This document shows positions 1-9,156 of a stretch of 64,000 nt of DNA, one piece after another. The notes beneath the pieces were generated by a model that was not told the DNA's origin, made no database searches, and worked only from the letters and a program-made list of their open reading frames with translations. Source of the DNA: Alistipes sp. GTDB taxonomy: Bacteria; Bacteroidota; Bacteroidia; Bacteroidales; Rikenellaceae. The stretch's first letter is position 1. Every line of letters starts with the position of its first letter. A program made the position numbers and the translations under genes. The stretch covers positions 19,217 to 83,216 of the forward strand of contig JAJQCA010000046.1 in NCBI GenBank assembly GCA_021202985.1. The letters are read 5' to 3'.

Positions 1-480
1 AGATTCTTCGCTTCGCTCAGAATGACATATCATTTAAGCATGTCATCCTGAACGCCGGTGAAGGATCTACCGCAGGAGTATGTAATAGTGAAAATACGGA
101 GAATAATAAACAGATTCTTCGCTTCGCTCGGAATGATGTATCATACAATGTAAACACATACGCCGGTGAAGGCCCTACCGCCGGAGTATAAAAAAGTGCC
201 ACCAACGAAGGATAATAGACAGATTCTTCGCTTTGCGCAGAATGACATATCATACTATGTAAACACGAACGCCGGTGAAGGCCCTTCCGCCGGAGTATAG
301 AAAAGCGGGACCAGCGAAGGACAGATTCTTCGCTTCGCTCGGAATAACATATCATACTATGTAAACCCGAACGTCGGTGAAGAATATACCGCCGGAGTAT
401 AGAATAGTGAAACCAACGAAGGATAATAGATAGACTTCTCCGCTTCGCTAAGAAATGACAATAAGTAAATAAGAAGAAAC
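1..480. repeat. Tandem array of ~110-bp intergenic repeat units
   Basis: The motif 'agattcttcgctt' recurs at about 1, 112, 222 and 323, with a degenerate copy near 434, so the unit period is roughly 100-111 bp. Each unit also carries a 'cgccggtgaagg' module and a 'ccgccggagtat' module. The unit contains the same REP-like motif seen in other intergenic regions of this window. The ORF at 17..355 lies wholly in the repeats and its translation is itself repetitive, so I do not treat it as a gene. The array runs off the left edge. Confidence 0.8.
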
Positions 481-487
481 CCCAATA

Positions 488-1477
488 TCAGTGACTCCTC
501 TTCGTGATATAGGGACAGAGGGCTTCGAGCGATTCGCGGTAACGCGACGGGGGGAGGGTGGAGAGGATATCGAGGGCGGCGCGGATATAGCCGTCCATTT
601 CACCGGTTGCCAACTCGATGCCGCCGTTTGAGGTTATAAGGCGGCTTAACTCCTGTGCGGCATTGTCGTCCGCAGAGGCCGTCTCCATCAAACGGCGCAT
701 TCGCTCCCGGACCTCCTCCGGCGCCCGTTCGAGGACCAGCAGGAACGGCAGGTTGATTTTACCCTCGCGGATGTCGGCGCACGGGGTCTTTCCCGTCTCC
801 GACGAGGGATGATAGTCGAGTATGTCGTCCTTTATCTGGAAGGCCATCCCCAGCGAGTCGCCGAACCTGCGCATCAACTCGACCGCCTCCACGCCGGCAT
901 CCACTGACATGGCTCCGGTACAGGCGCTTACACCTATCAGGCAGGCTGTCTTACGGTAAATTATACGGTCGTAAACTTCGCGTGTCAGGTCGAATTTGCC
1001 GCTGTGTTCGCTTTGCAGCAACTCCCCGTCGCACATGTTGGTCATGGCGTCCACCGTGCAGTCCACGATATCGTAATGGCCTGTTTTCATCCCGATACCG
1101 TAACTCTTGGCCAGTATATAGTCGCCTATCAGCACGGCGCTGCGTGACTTCCAGACGGCTTTCACCGAGGGTTTTCCGCGGCGCAGGTCCGACTCGTCTA
1201 TTACGTCGTCGTGGACCAGCGAGGCTGTATGCATCATTTCTACCAGCATAGCCGCCAGAAGCGACCTGTCGCCCAGAGGACGCCCGCCGGCATAGACCGA
1301 TGCCGTGAGCAGGCTCAGTACGGGCCTTAAAGCCTTGCCGCGGCTTTCGAAGATATAATCGAGCATAGCCTCCGTAAGGCTGTTACCGCTGCGGAGCGAT
1401 GTCCGCAGGAACTCCTCGTAACGGGCTATATCCGCGGTTATCGGCTCCTTTATAAATTCAAGTGCTGGCATTGGCAA
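488..1477 (-). CDS. Polyprenyl diphosphate synthase (IspB/HepT-like)
   Basis: Trans-isoprenyl diphosphate synthase that condenses IPP units onto an allylic diphosphate to give a long prenyl chain, probably the side chain of menaquinone. The first aspartate-rich motif is in LVHDDVIDESDLRRGKPS (about residues 90-107) and the second in FQIKDDILDY (about 215-225), the two metal-binding sites of the family. At 329 residues it has the usual full length. The long-chain type rather than the FPP/GGPP type is inferred from overall resemblance to Bacteroidetes octaprenyl/heptaprenyl synthases; chain length cannot be read from sequence. It is divergent from the yfhO gene, with about 110 bp between them. 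Confidence 0.9.
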   Translation of the reverse strand: MPMPALEFIKEPITADIARYEEFLRTSLRSGNSLTEAMLDYIFESRGKALRPVLSLLTASVYAGGRPLGDRSLLAAMLVEMMHTASLVHDDVIDESDLRRGKPSVKAVWKSRSAVLIGDYILAKSYGIGMKTGHYDIVDCTVDAMTNMCDGELLQSEHSGKFDLTREVYDRIIYRKTACLIGVSACTGAMSVDAGVEAVELMRRFGDSLGMAFQIKDDILDYHPSSETGKTPCADIREGKINLPFLLVLERAPEEVRERMRRLMETASADDNAAQELSRLITSNGGIELATGEMDGYIRAALDILSTLPPSRYRESLEALCPYITKRSH

Positions 1478-1585
1478 TCCCTTTTTACGGTAGGCAAAGT
1501 TATTCTTTTTTCACGACAGTTGTAATCGGGTCCATCAAAATAGGCCTTCGTCCAAACGAATTCCGCTATTTTTTAGTTACTTTGC

Positions 1586-4048
1586 ATGTTCCAAAAATAT
1601 GCAAATTTGAAACCTGATCGACAGATACCGGCCGATGGTTCACCTGCCAGACCATGGCTTCCGTATGTTGTGGCATTCGCGGCTTTCCTTCTGACGGCCG
1701 CGGCCTATTTCGCGCCCCAGTTCTCCGGCAAAGAGATACGGATGCACGACGTGGTGCAGTACCGGGGAATGAGCCGCGAAATCGTGGAGCACAAGGCCCT
1801 CTACGGTGAGGACCCGCAGTGGGCCGGAGCAATGTTCGGCGGGATGCCGGCCGAGCTAATTAGCATGGATGTGGACCCTCCCGGTATAAGGGCGCTGAAC
1901 AGGGCGCTGGAATTTCCCGGCAGGCCGGCTTCGCTGATATTCCTTGCCATGGCGGCTTTCTTCGTCATGCTGCTTATGTTCGGGGTGAACCCGTGGGTGG
2001 GGATAATACCTTCGCTTGCGTACGGCCTTTCCACCTATTTCCTGCTGATTATAGGGGCGGGCCACCTTGCCAAGATGTCGGCGCTGGCCTACGCGCCGCT
2101 CGTGGTCGGCGGCGTGGCGTACAGTTTCCGTAAAAATATGTGGCTCGGTGCCGCGCTCACGGCCCTTTTCGGGGCGCTGGAGATTTGGGCCAACCATCCG
2201 CAGATAACGTACTATTTCCTTTTCGTAATAGCGGCTTACTGGATTAACGAGCTTGTGAAAGCGGTTAAGGCCGGTACCCTGCCGCGGTTTGCCAAGGTTA
2301 CCGGGCTGCTCGCGGTAGCGGCCATACTTGCCGTGGGGGCAAACACGGCTAAACTCTGGTATATCAACGAATCGGGTAAATACTCCATCCGCGGGGGTTC
2401 CGAGCTTGCCACGGATGACGGTCAGGCCACAGGAGGGCTGGATTTAGACTACGCCACGGCCTGGAGCTACGGCAAGATGGAGAGTTTCAACCTCTTTATA
2501 CCCAATTTTACGGGCGGTTCGGACGAGGGCGGTTTCAAACCGGACGGGCCTGTGGCCCGGGAGCTGTCGAAGTACGGGATGCGCCAGTACGCCACGCAAT
2601 TCCCGGCCTACTGGGGCCCACAGCCGTGGACCGGAGGTCCCACGTACCTCGGCGCGGTAATGGTCTACCTGTTCGTCCTGGGGCTGTTCCTGGTCCGCGG
2701 ACGGAAAAAATGGTGGATCGTGGCCGTCTCCGCGCTGGCCCTGCTGCTTGCATGGGGCCGCAATTTTATGGGTTTCACGGAGCTGTTTTTCAACTGGTTC
2801 CCGGGTTACAACAAGTTCCGGACGGTGTCGATGATACTGGTTGTGGTGGAGTGGACCTTCCCGGTGCTGGCCGCCATCGCGCTGGATAAGGTATGGCGCG
2901 GGTGCGCCGACAGGCCCGCGGTTACAGGGGCGGTTAAGAAGTCGCTCTATGTGACCGGCGGTGTAGCGCTTTTCTTCCTGCTGTTCGGCGGGACGCTCTT
3001 CGACTTCGTCGCGGCGAAGGACCAGGCCTACCCCGCCGAACTGGTTTCGGCAATGCGCACCGAGAGGATGTCCATGTTCCGGTTGGACTGCCTGCGGTCG
3101 CTCGTTTTCGTGGTGCTGACGGCTGGAGCAGTGTGGATGTTCGCCGCCGGGAAGCTGCGCCGTTGGGCTTTCGTTGCGGCGCTGGGCGTACTCGTGGTTG
3201 CGGATATAGTCCCGGTGGACCTACGCTACCTGCCGCAGGGCAAGTTCGTGGATAAGGCGCAGGTCGAAATCCGCCCTACGGAAGCAAATATCGAGATTAT
3301 GGCCGATAAGGAGCCGGGCTACCGGGTCTACAACACGGCCGGGACGTTCAACGACGCCACCACCTCCTATTTCCACCGCTCGGTGGGCGGGTACCACGGA
3401 GCCAAGATGCAGCGTTACCAGGATATTATAGACCGGCACCTCTCGCAGGGCAACCAGGAGGTGGCCGATATGCTGAACGCTAAGTACTTTATCGTATACG
3501 ACGAGGAAGGAAGGCCCTCGGCGGTCCGGAACCCGGACGCCAACGGACCGGCGTGGTTCGTGGACGAGATAATCTGGGTAGATAGCCCGAGGCATGAGAT
3601 AGACGCGCTGGACGTTATTGATACCAAAACCACGGCGGTCGCCGACAGCAGGTTCCGGGAGTCGGTGAGCGGTTACCAACCCGCCGATTCCACGGCGGCC
3701 ATCGCCCTTACCGAATACCGCTCCAATTACCTGCGCTACGAATACACCTCCCCCGAGCCGGCGGTGGCCGTATTCTCGGAGATTTATTACGACCGCGGGT
3801 GGACGGCCTGGGTGGACGGGGTGGAGCAGCCCCATTTCCGGGCCGATTATATCCTTCGGGCGATGGTCCTTCCGGCGGGAAGCCATACGGTGGAATTCCG
3901 CTACCGGGCGGCCGGCTTCGGAACGGTCCACACCGTGAGCACCGTGTTTTTCATACTGATAATCCTTGCGGTGGCGGGTGCGGCCGCCGCGACATATTTG
4001 TGCAACAAAAATAGGCGTAAAGAAGATGCAGGAGAACAGACGTCTTAA
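1586..4048 (+). CDS. YfhO-family multispanning membrane protein
   Basis: Large (820 aa) polytopic membrane protein of the YfhO type common in Bacteroidetes. It starts with a cytoplasmic segment, has a first membrane span near residues 25-45, a periplasmic GKEIRMHDVVQYRGM segment, then many hydrophobic spans to about residue 530, an extracytoplasmic C-terminal domain, and a last span near 785-810. The family is related to GT-C-like glycosyltransferases and is thought to act in glycan or lipid modification at the cell surface; the substrate is unknown. Its 3' end overlaps ftsX by 23 bp, so it heads the ftsX-DUF3098-uppP-truB-queA transcription unit. A promoter-like 'ttactttgc' lies directly at the ATG, so the true start could be slightly later. 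Confidence 0.85.
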   Translation: MFQKYANLKPDRQIPADGSPARPWLPYVVAFAAFLLTAAAYFAPQFSGKEIRMHDVVQYRGMSREIVEHKALYGEDPQWAGAMFGGMPAELISMDVDPPGIRALNRALEFPGRPASLIFLAMAAFFVMLLMFGVNPWVGIIPSLAYGLSTYFLLIIGAGHLAKMSALAYAPLVVGGVAYSFRKNMWLGAALTALFGALEIWANHPQITYYFLFVIAAYWINELVKAVKAGTLPRFAKVTGLLAVAAILAVGANTAKLWYINESGKYSIRGGSELATDDGQATGGLDLDYATAWSYGKMESFNLFIPNFTGGSDEGGFKPDGPVARELSKYGMRQYATQFPAYWGPQPWTGGPTYLGAVMVYLFVLGLFLVRGRKKWWIVAVSALALLLAWGRNFMGFTELFFNWFPGYNKFRTVSMILVVVEWTFPVLAAIALDKVWRGCADRPAVTGAVKKSLYVTGGVALFFLLFGGTLFDFVAAKDQAYPAELVSAMRTERMSMFRLDCLRSLVFVVLTAGAVWMFAAGKLRRWAFVAALGVLVVADIVPVDLRYLPQGKFVDKAQVEIRPTEANIEIMADKEPGYRVYNTAGTFNDATTSYFHRSVGGYHGAKMQRYQDIIDRHLSQGNQEVADMLNAKYFIVYDEEGRPSAVRNPDANGPAWFVDEIIWVDSPRHEIDALDVIDTKTTAVADSRFRESVSGYQPADSTAAIALTEYRSNYLRYEYTSPEPAVAVFSEIYYDRGWTAWVDGVEQPHFRADYILRAMVLPAGSHTVEFRYRAAGFGTVHTVSTVFFILIILAVAGAAAATYLCNKNRRKEDAGEQTS

Positions 4049-4895
4049 GAGGAAGGTCCGCAATTCGTATATCATATCCACGGTAAGCATCTCGCTGGTG
4101 CTGTTTCTGCTGGGTTCGGTCAGCTACCTTATAGTCAGCGCGCTGGACGTTACGGACAGGATGAAGAAGAATATCTCGGTCTACGTAAACCTCGAGGACA
4201 TAACCCCTGACGAGCAGGGCGTAATCCGGACCCGCCTGCTGAATCAGGAGGCGGTAAGCGACGTAATCTTCATATCAAAAGACCAGGCGGCAGAAGAGTT
4301 CCGTACGGAGGCGGGCGATTTCGTGGAATTTCTCGGTTACAATCCTCTTCCCGACGCTTTCGAGGTGAAACTGAGCGCCGCGGGGCCAGATGCCGAAAAG
4401 ATGCGGGAATTCGAGAGGGAGGTTTCGTCGTGGTACGGGGTGAACGAGGTGGACTACCAGCGCGGTGTTCTGGAGAAAATCGGACCCAACATCAACACGT
4501 TCAACATGGTGCTGCTCTTTTTCGGCGGCGCCCTGCTGGTTATCTCGCTCATACTGCTCAACAACACCATAAGGGTATCCATCTATTCCAAGCGCTATAT
4601 TATCAGCACGATGAAACTCGTCGGGGCGACGCGCGGCTTTATAATCCGGCCCTTTGCCGGAAGCGCGGTGATGCAGGGGATATGGTCGGCGCTGATTGCC
4701 ACGGCGATGTTCGCCGGTATGCTGTACGGCATCCACCGGGGCCTGCCCGAGATAAGTTTCAGCGGCGCGGATGCGCAGGCGGTTTACATCGTGGCCGGAA
4801 TGTTCCTCGCAGGGATAATCATATCGCTGTTTTTCACTATATTTGCCGTCAATAAATTCGTCAGGCTGCCGACCGGCGCTGTGAATTACTATTGA
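4026..4895 (+). CDS. ftsX: Cell division protein FtsX
   Basis: Inner-membrane permease-like partner of the FtsE ATPase, which couples divisome assembly to peptidoglycan hydrolase activation. The ORF-track start at 3966 is inside yfhO; I prefer the ATG at 4026 (MQENRRLKRKVRNS), giving 289 aa, the normal size. Visible features are an N-terminal span (about residues 14-37), an extracytoplasmic domain with ISVYVNLEDITPDEQ, then three C-terminal spans characteristic of FtsX, including MVLLFFGGALLVISLILLNNTI. The NNTIRVSIYSKRYIISTMKLVGAT region is the conserved cytoplasmic turn. No ftsE lies next to it, which is usual in Bacteroidetes. Confidence 0.93.
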   Translation: MQENRRLKRKVRNSYIISTVSISLVLFLLGSVSYLIVSALDVTDRMKKNISVYVNLEDITPDEQGVIRTRLLNQEAVSDVIFISKDQAAEEFRTEAGDFVEFLGYNPLPDAFEVKLSAAGPDAEKMREFEREVSSWYGVNEVDYQRGVLEKIGPNINTFNMVLLFFGGALLVISLILLNNTIRVSIYSKRYIISTMKLVGATRGFIIRPFAGSAVMQGIWSALIATAMFAGMLYGIHRGLPEISFSGADAQAVYIVAGMFLAGIIISLFFTIFAVNKFVRLPTGAVNYY

Positions 4896-4982
4896 CGCTA
4901 TGGATTTTACATTCCGGCGGTATGTACAATATCAAAAATTCCGTCCATCGAACCGGACAACCCGGAGGTTAAAGAGACACTA

Positions 4983-5288
4983 ATGGCAAGCAAACCAGAA
5001 CAGAAAAAGAGCGCTCCCCGCAATAAGGCGCTTGAGGAGAACGAGGCCCGGATGCCTTTGACGCGGTATAACTATAAGCTGATGCTGATAGGGTTCGCCG
5101 TCATCGTGCTGGGTTTCGTACTTATGACCGGGGGACGGAGCAGCGACCCGAACGTTTTCAACTACGATATGTTCAGTTTCCGCAGGATTACGCTGGCCCC
5201 GATACTGGTTCTGGCCGGTTTCGCTTTCGAGATTTACGCAATTATGGCCCGGGACAAAAGGTCCGGCATCACTCCCGACGAGGACTGA
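4983..5288 (+). CDS. DUF3098 two-span membrane protein
   Basis: A 101-aa protein with a charged N-terminus, a first membrane span (LMLIGFAVIVLGFVLMTGG), a short loop with FNYDMFSFRRITLAP, and a second span (ILVLAGFAFEIYAIMA). The pattern matches the small DUF3098 family, which in Bacteroidetes sits between ftsX and uppP exactly as here. The function is unknown; conserved linkage suggests a role near cell division or envelope synthesis. It is 87 bp after ftsX and 88 bp before uppP, in the same direction. Confidence 0.85.
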   Translation: MASKPEQKKSAPRNKALEENEARMPLTRYNYKLMLIGFAVIVLGFVLMTGGRSSDPNVFNYDMFSFRRITLAPILVLAGFAFEIYAIMARDKRSGITPDED

Positions 5289-5376
5289 ACCCTAACGGGC
5301 GCGGCCGGTTAATCTGCCCGTCATCCCTCCTAAGCCCACCTGCCGGGCGGGAAACTAACCAAAATCAGATTACAGA

Positions 5377-6165
5377 ATGGATATACCTATTTGGGAAGCG
5401 ATAATCCTCGGGCTGATACAGGGCCTTACGGAGTTCCTGCCCGTCAGCAGCAGCGGCCACCTCGAACTGGCCAATTACTTTTTCGGCATAGAGGAACCGA
5501 GTAACCTCCAGTTTACTATGGCCGTCCATTTCGCCACCGTGCTCAGCACCATCGTGGTTTTCTGGCATGAAATAGTAAAACTGCTCAGGGGGTTTTTCCG
5601 GTTCCGGATGAACGAGGAGACGATATTCATACTCAATATTATCATTTCGCTCGTACCGATTGCCTTCGTGGGCCTTATGTTTCAGGACTCCATAGAGGGC
5701 TTGTTTACCAGCAACATAAGGCTTGTGGGCTTTATGCTGCTGATTACCGCCTGCCTGCTGACGTTCGCCAATTTCGCCAAACCCCGCTCCAAACCGGTCA
5801 CTCCCGTAAGCGCATTCGTGATAGGCGTCGCCCAGGCCGTGGCTATCTTCCCGGGTCTTTCGAGGTCGGGGTGCACCATCTCGGCAGGGCTGTTGCAGGG
5901 GGTAAAACGGGAAGAAGTTTCGAAATTCTCCTTCCTGATGGTGCTGGTGCCGATAATAGGCATGAATATGCTCGAAATAATTAAGGCCCCGGCCATCGGG
6001 AGCATTTTCTCTCCCGCCGTCATAGCCGGTTTCATAGCCGCCTTTATCAGCGGCATGGTGGCCTGCAAATGGATGATTAGCCTTATCAACCGCGGAAAAC
6101 TCATCTGGTTCGCCGTCTATTGCGTGGTTGTGGGGATTACCTCCATAATCCTGAGCTTCATCTGA
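5377..6165 (+). CDS. uppP: Undecaprenyl-diphosphatase UppP (BacA)
   Basis: Dephosphorylates undecaprenyl diphosphate to undecaprenyl phosphate at the inner membrane, recycling the lipid carrier for peptidoglycan and other envelope glycans; overproduction gives bacitracin resistance in other bacteria. The family signatures are present: GLIQGLTEFLPVSSSGHLEL near the N-terminus, with the (E/Q)xxxE and SSSGH residues, and the second repeat FPGLSRSGCTISAGL around residues 160-175. The 262-aa length and roughly eight hydrophobic spans fit. It is part of the ftsX-to-queA run. Confidence 0.96.
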   Translation: MDIPIWEAIILGLIQGLTEFLPVSSSGHLELANYFFGIEEPSNLQFTMAVHFATVLSTIVVFWHEIVKLLRGFFRFRMNEETIFILNIIISLVPIAFVGLMFQDSIEGLFTSNIRLVGFMLLITACLLTFANFAKPRSKPVTPVSAFVIGVAQAVAIFPGLSRSGCTISAGLLQGVKREEVSKFSFLMVLVPIIGMNMLEIIKAPAIGSIFSPAVIAGFIAAFISGMVACKWMISLINRGKLIWFAVYCVVVGITSIILSFI

Positions 6166-6192
6166 CAGAACACCACACCTTAAACCCGCGAA

Positions 6193-6897
6193 TTGGAAAA
6201 AATATTCCCCTGCGATACAAATTTCGCCGAAGGTTACGTTATTAATATCGACAAACCGCTCGGCTGGACCTCCACGGACGTGGTGCGCAAGATTAAATTC
6301 CTGCTTCAGCGCAACGGTTTCCGCAAACTGAAGGTCGGCCATGCCGGCACCCTCGACCCTCTGGCCACAGGAGTACTGCTGGTCTGCACCGGAAAGGCCA
6401 CCAAAACGGTGGACACCCTCCAGGCGGAGAGAAAAGAGTACGTGTGCGACGTAATGCTGGGGGCCACCACTCCCAGTTTCGACCTCGAACACCCGGTGGA
6501 CCGGACATATCCGTACGAACACATCACCCGGGAGCTGCTCGACCAGGCGCTGGCGAGGCTCTGCGGCGAACGGTTACAGACCCCGCCTGTCTACTCGGCC
6601 AAGAAAATCGACGGCCAGCGGGCCTACGAGTATGCCCGCGAAGGAACGGAGGTGGAGATGCGCAAAGCCGCGGTCACCATATACGGAATAGAAGTCCTCT
6701 CCTTCGACCTGCCCCGGGTGCGGCTTCGCATAGAGTGCAGCAAGGGCACTTACATCCGGTCCATAGCTATGGAACTGGGTGAACTGCTCGACAGCGGGGC
6801 GCACCTCACATCCCTGCGCAGGACCCGAAGCGGCGACTACACGGCCGAAAACGCCTGGCAGGTAGAAGAAATCATGCGTTCTTTCCGCAAGGAATGA
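6193..6897 (+). CDS. truB: tRNA pseudouridine-55 synthase TruB
   Basis: Converts U55 in the T-loop of tRNAs to pseudouridine. The catalytic Asp is in VGHAGTLDPLATGVL (about residue 54), preceded by the family's EGYVINIDKPLGWTSTDVV start; the KKIDGQRAYEYAREG and KGTYIRSIAMELG segments are also typical. The start codon is TTG at 6193 (shown as M in the ORF track); the conserved N-terminus begins only a few residues later and no suitable ATG lies upstream, so TTG is credible. The 234-aa length is normal for the short Bacteroidetes form lacking an extended PUA domain. It lies 27 bp after uppP. Confidence 0.95.
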   Translation: MEKIFPCDTNFAEGYVINIDKPLGWTSTDVVRKIKFLLQRNGFRKLKVGHAGTLDPLATGVLLVCTGKATKTVDTLQAERKEYVCDVMLGATTPSFDLEHPVDRTYPYEHITRELLDQALARLCGERLQTPPVYSAKKIDGQRAYEYAREGTEVEMRKAAVTIYGIEVLSFDLPRVRLRIECSKGTYIRSIAMELGELLDSGAHLTSLRRTRSGDYTAENAWQVEEIMRSFRKE

Positions 6898-6975
6898 AAC
6901 AAATCGGGGTTTAAAACGTATATAACTTATTCACACCCGTTATAACTCATCCCCGGAAACGGAAATATAAACACG

Positions 6976-8025
6976 ATGAAACTTTCACAGTACAATTACA
7001 GTTTTTCACCCGAAATGCTGGCGAAATACCCTGCCGAGAACCGCGACGAGTCGCGGTTGATGATACTAAACAGGGCCACCGGCGAAATCGAACACAAGAT
7101 ATTCAAAGACATTATAGACTACTTCGAACCCGAGGACGTCTTTATCTTCAACGATACCAGGGTGTTCCCTGCCCGCCTTTACGGCAACAAGGAGAAGACG
7201 GGAGCCGAAATAGAGATATTCCTGTTGCGGGAGCTGAACCGCGAACTGCGCCTGTGGGATGTGCTCGTGGACCCGGCCCGCAAGATAAGGATAGGCCATA
7301 AGCTCTATTTCGGGGACGACGACCTGCTGGTGGCCGAGGTTATTGACAACACCACCTCCCGCGGCCGGACGCTCCGTTTCCTGTTCGACGGCGATTACGA
7401 GGAGTTTAAAAAAACGCTCTACCGGATGGGGGAGACTCCTCTCCCGAAATGGGTCCGCGAAAAGGTGGAGGACGTCGACACCGAACGGTACCAGACCATA
7501 TACGCCCGCCACGAAGGTGCGGTAGCCGCCCCTACGGCAGGTCTCCATTTCAGCAAGCACCTTATGAAAAGGATGGAGATAAAAGGTATTAACCAGGCGT
7601 ACATCACCCTGCACGTGGGCCCGGGGAACTTCCGCACGGTAGACGTGGAGGACCTGACCAAACATAAAATGGACTCCGAGCAGATAGTTATCAGCGAGGA
7701 GGCTTCCGAGATGGTTAACAACGCCCGCAGGGCAAAACGCCGGGTATGTGCTGTGGGGACGACGGTAATGCGCACCATCGAGAGTTCGGTAACCACCGAG
7801 GGCCACCTCAAACCTTTCGAGGGATGGACCAACAAGTTTATATTTTTCCCGTACGATTTCAACGTGGCCGACTCGATGATAAGCAACTTCCACCTGCCCT
7901 ACTCCACCCACCTGATGATGGTGTGTGCATTCGGGGGTTACGACCACATAATGAACGCCTACAAAATCGCCCGGGAGGAAGGTTACCGGTTCGGAACCTA
8001 CGGCGACGCGATGCTGATAATATAA
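6976..8025 (+). CDS. queA: S-adenosylmethionine:tRNA ribosyltransferase-isomerase QueA
   Basis: Transfers and isomerises the ribosyl group of SAM onto 7-aminomethyl-7-deazaguanine at the wobble position of GUN-anticodon tRNAs, giving epoxyqueuosine. Recognised from [40 protein letters not shown] and [17 protein letters not shown]. The 349-aa length is standard. It is the last gene of the rightward run and is followed by a long perfect hairpin at 8101-8138. Together with truB and miaB it is one of three tRNA-modification genes in this window. Confidence 0.97.
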   Translation: MKLSQYNYSFSPEMLAKYPAENRDESRLMILNRATGEIEHKIFKDIIDYFEPEDVFIFNDTRVFPARLYGNKEKTGAEIEIFLLRELNRELRLWDVLVDPARKIRIGHKLYFGDDDLLVAEVIDNTTSRGRTLRFLFDGDYEEFKKTLYRMGETPLPKWVREKVEDVDTERYQTIYARHEGAVAAPTAGLHFSKHLMKRMEIKGINQAYITLHVGPGNFRTVDVEDLTKHKMDSEQIVISEEASEMVNNARRAKRRVCAVGTTVMRTIESSVTTEGHLKPFEGWTNKFIFFPYDFNVADSMISNFHLPYSTHLMMVCAFGGYDHIMNAYKIAREEGYRFGTYGDAMLII

Positions 8026-8100
8026 AAATCCGCAGCGCGGTTTAACTTACAACGTCACGGTATTATCGGCAGGGCACACTCCGCCGGTACAGTCCGGATT

Positions 8101-8138
8101 AAACAAAGGAGACAACCGTGCGGTTGTCTCCTTTGTTT
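8101..8138. terminator. Perfect 18-bp hairpin, bidirectional terminator
   Basis: The arms 'aaacaaaggagacaaccg' and its exact complement are separated by two bases, with A-rich and T-rich ends that make it work on either strand. It sits between the convergent queA and winged-helix genes. Confidence 0.85.
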
Positions 8139-8179
8139 AGGGGTTACCCCTTAGCTCCCGGCGGGAACCTCCGGGCTTC

Positions 8180-8350
8180 CTACTTCTTCACATCGTAAAA
8201 ACAGCGCTTGGGCGAGTAAACCTTGCCGTCCGCCACGAGCTTTTTGATGGCTTTGGTCACATCGTCCTTACTCACTCCTGCTGCCGTGGCGATATCCCCG
8301 GGGCGCATAGCGCCGCCCTCTTCCAGGGCTTTGATAATCTTTTCTTCCAT
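8180..8350 (-). CDS. Small winged helix-turn-helix protein
   Basis: A 56-aa protein starting at MEEKIIKALEEGG. The longer ORF start at 8503 would add 51 residues that run through the rplT terminator and look non-coding, so I use the internal ATG at 8350. The sequence reads as one winged-helix unit: a helix (EEKIIKALEEG), a turn plus recognition helix (RPGDIATAAGVSKDDVTKAIKKLVADG) and a short wing (KVYSPKRCFYDVKK). It resembles the small transcriptional-regulator-like proteins found singly in Bacteroidetes genomes. The target is unknown; a DNA- or RNA-binding role is inferred only from the fold. Confidence 0.75.
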   Translation of the reverse strand: MEEKIIKALEEGGAMRPGDIATAAGVSKDDVTKAIKKLVADGKVYSPKRCFYDVKK

Positions 8351-8473
8351 ATCTGCGGTTTTTGTTTGCGTATACACAAATCTAACGTTTAAGGGTGAGT
8401 ATCGCAAATCGTTTTTTCTTATTCCGCTATCGGCCGGGACTATAATCCACCGTAGTGCCTCTGACACAAAAAT

Positions 8474-8499
8474 CCCCGCCCTTAACTGAAAAGGCGGGG
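8474..8499 (-). terminator. Rho-independent terminator after rplT
   Basis: On the minus strand, ccccgcc / ggcgggg arms around a 12-nt loop are followed by 'atttttg'. The hairpin begins 23 bp beyond the rplT stop codon. Confidence 0.8.
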
Positions 8500-8522
8500 A
8501 CACGTACCGAGTTACGGGTACT

Positions 8523-8867
8523 CTATTTAACCGTATTAACTATTTTTTCAAAAGCCTTCGGCTGGTTCATGGCCAGGTCGGCGAGCACCTTGCGGTTGAG
8601 CTTAATGCCCTTCGCGTTGACCTTACCCATAAACTGCGAATAAGTCATCCCGTTGGCGCGTGCGGCAGCGTTGATACGCTGTATCCACAGGCTGCGGAAC
8701 GTACGTTTTTTGTTTTTGCGGTCCCTGTACGCGTACGTAAGACCTTTTTCGACAGTATTCTTGGCTACTGTCCAGACATTTCCCCTTGAACCAAAGTTAC
8801 CTTTGGCAAGTTTTAAAACTTTTTTTCTTCTGGCTCTGGATGCTACTGCATTTACTGACCTTGGCAT
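8523..8867 (-). CDS. rplT: 50S ribosomal protein L20
   Basis: Early-assembly 23S rRNA-binding protein of the large subunit. The 114-aa sequence is typical from end to end: [56 protein letters not shown], and a C-terminal [17 protein letters not shown]. It lies 97 bp downstream of rpmI in the same direction, the usual rpmI-rplT pairing. L20 in other bacteria represses its own operon; no leader structure was identified here. Confidence 0.98.
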   Translation of the reverse strand: MPRSVNAVASRARRKKVLKLAKGNFGSRGNVWTVAKNTVEKGLTYAYRDRKNKKRTFRSLWIQRINAAARANGMTYSQFMGKVNAKGIKLNRKVLADLAMNQPKAFEKIVNTVK

Positions 8868-8964
8868 AAATTTAAGTTTTACGAATGGTTAGCGATACGT
8901 TTTTCTCGTATTCTTCGGGGCTAACTCACTCTTAATTTAACAATTGAAGATGGGCTGCACCCCG

Positions 8965-9156
8965 TTAGCGGAGCATCATCTTTACTTTGGCCTCGTCGGC
9001 CGGAGAAACAAGACCCGAATAGGTCAGGTTACGTTTCTGCTTGGTTTCTTTTTTGGTAAGGATATGCCTTTTGAAAGCATGCTTCCTTTTGATTTTCCCG
9101 GAGCCGGTGAAGGTGAAACGCTTCTTGGCGCCGGAGTTTGTTTTTAATTTCGGCAT
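8965..9156 (-). CDS. rpmI: 50S ribosomal protein L35
   Basis: A small basic 63-aa large-subunit protein: [31 protein letters not shown] and a C-terminal [15 protein letters not shown], both standard for L35. It precedes rplT. infC, which often precedes rpmI in bacteria, is not found upstream in this window, where the AraC/integrase unit lies instead. Confidence 0.97.
   Translation of the reverse strand: MPKLKTNSGAKKRFTFTGSGKIKRKHAFKRHILTKKETKQKRNLTYSGLVSPADEAKVKMMLR

Noticed and set aside
17-355. 112-aa minus ORF at left edge
   Set aside because: Lies wholly inside the tandem repeats and its protein repeats with them.
5365-6522. 385-aa minus ORF opposite uppP/truB
   Set aside because: Shadow of clearly recognised uppP and truB on the other strand.
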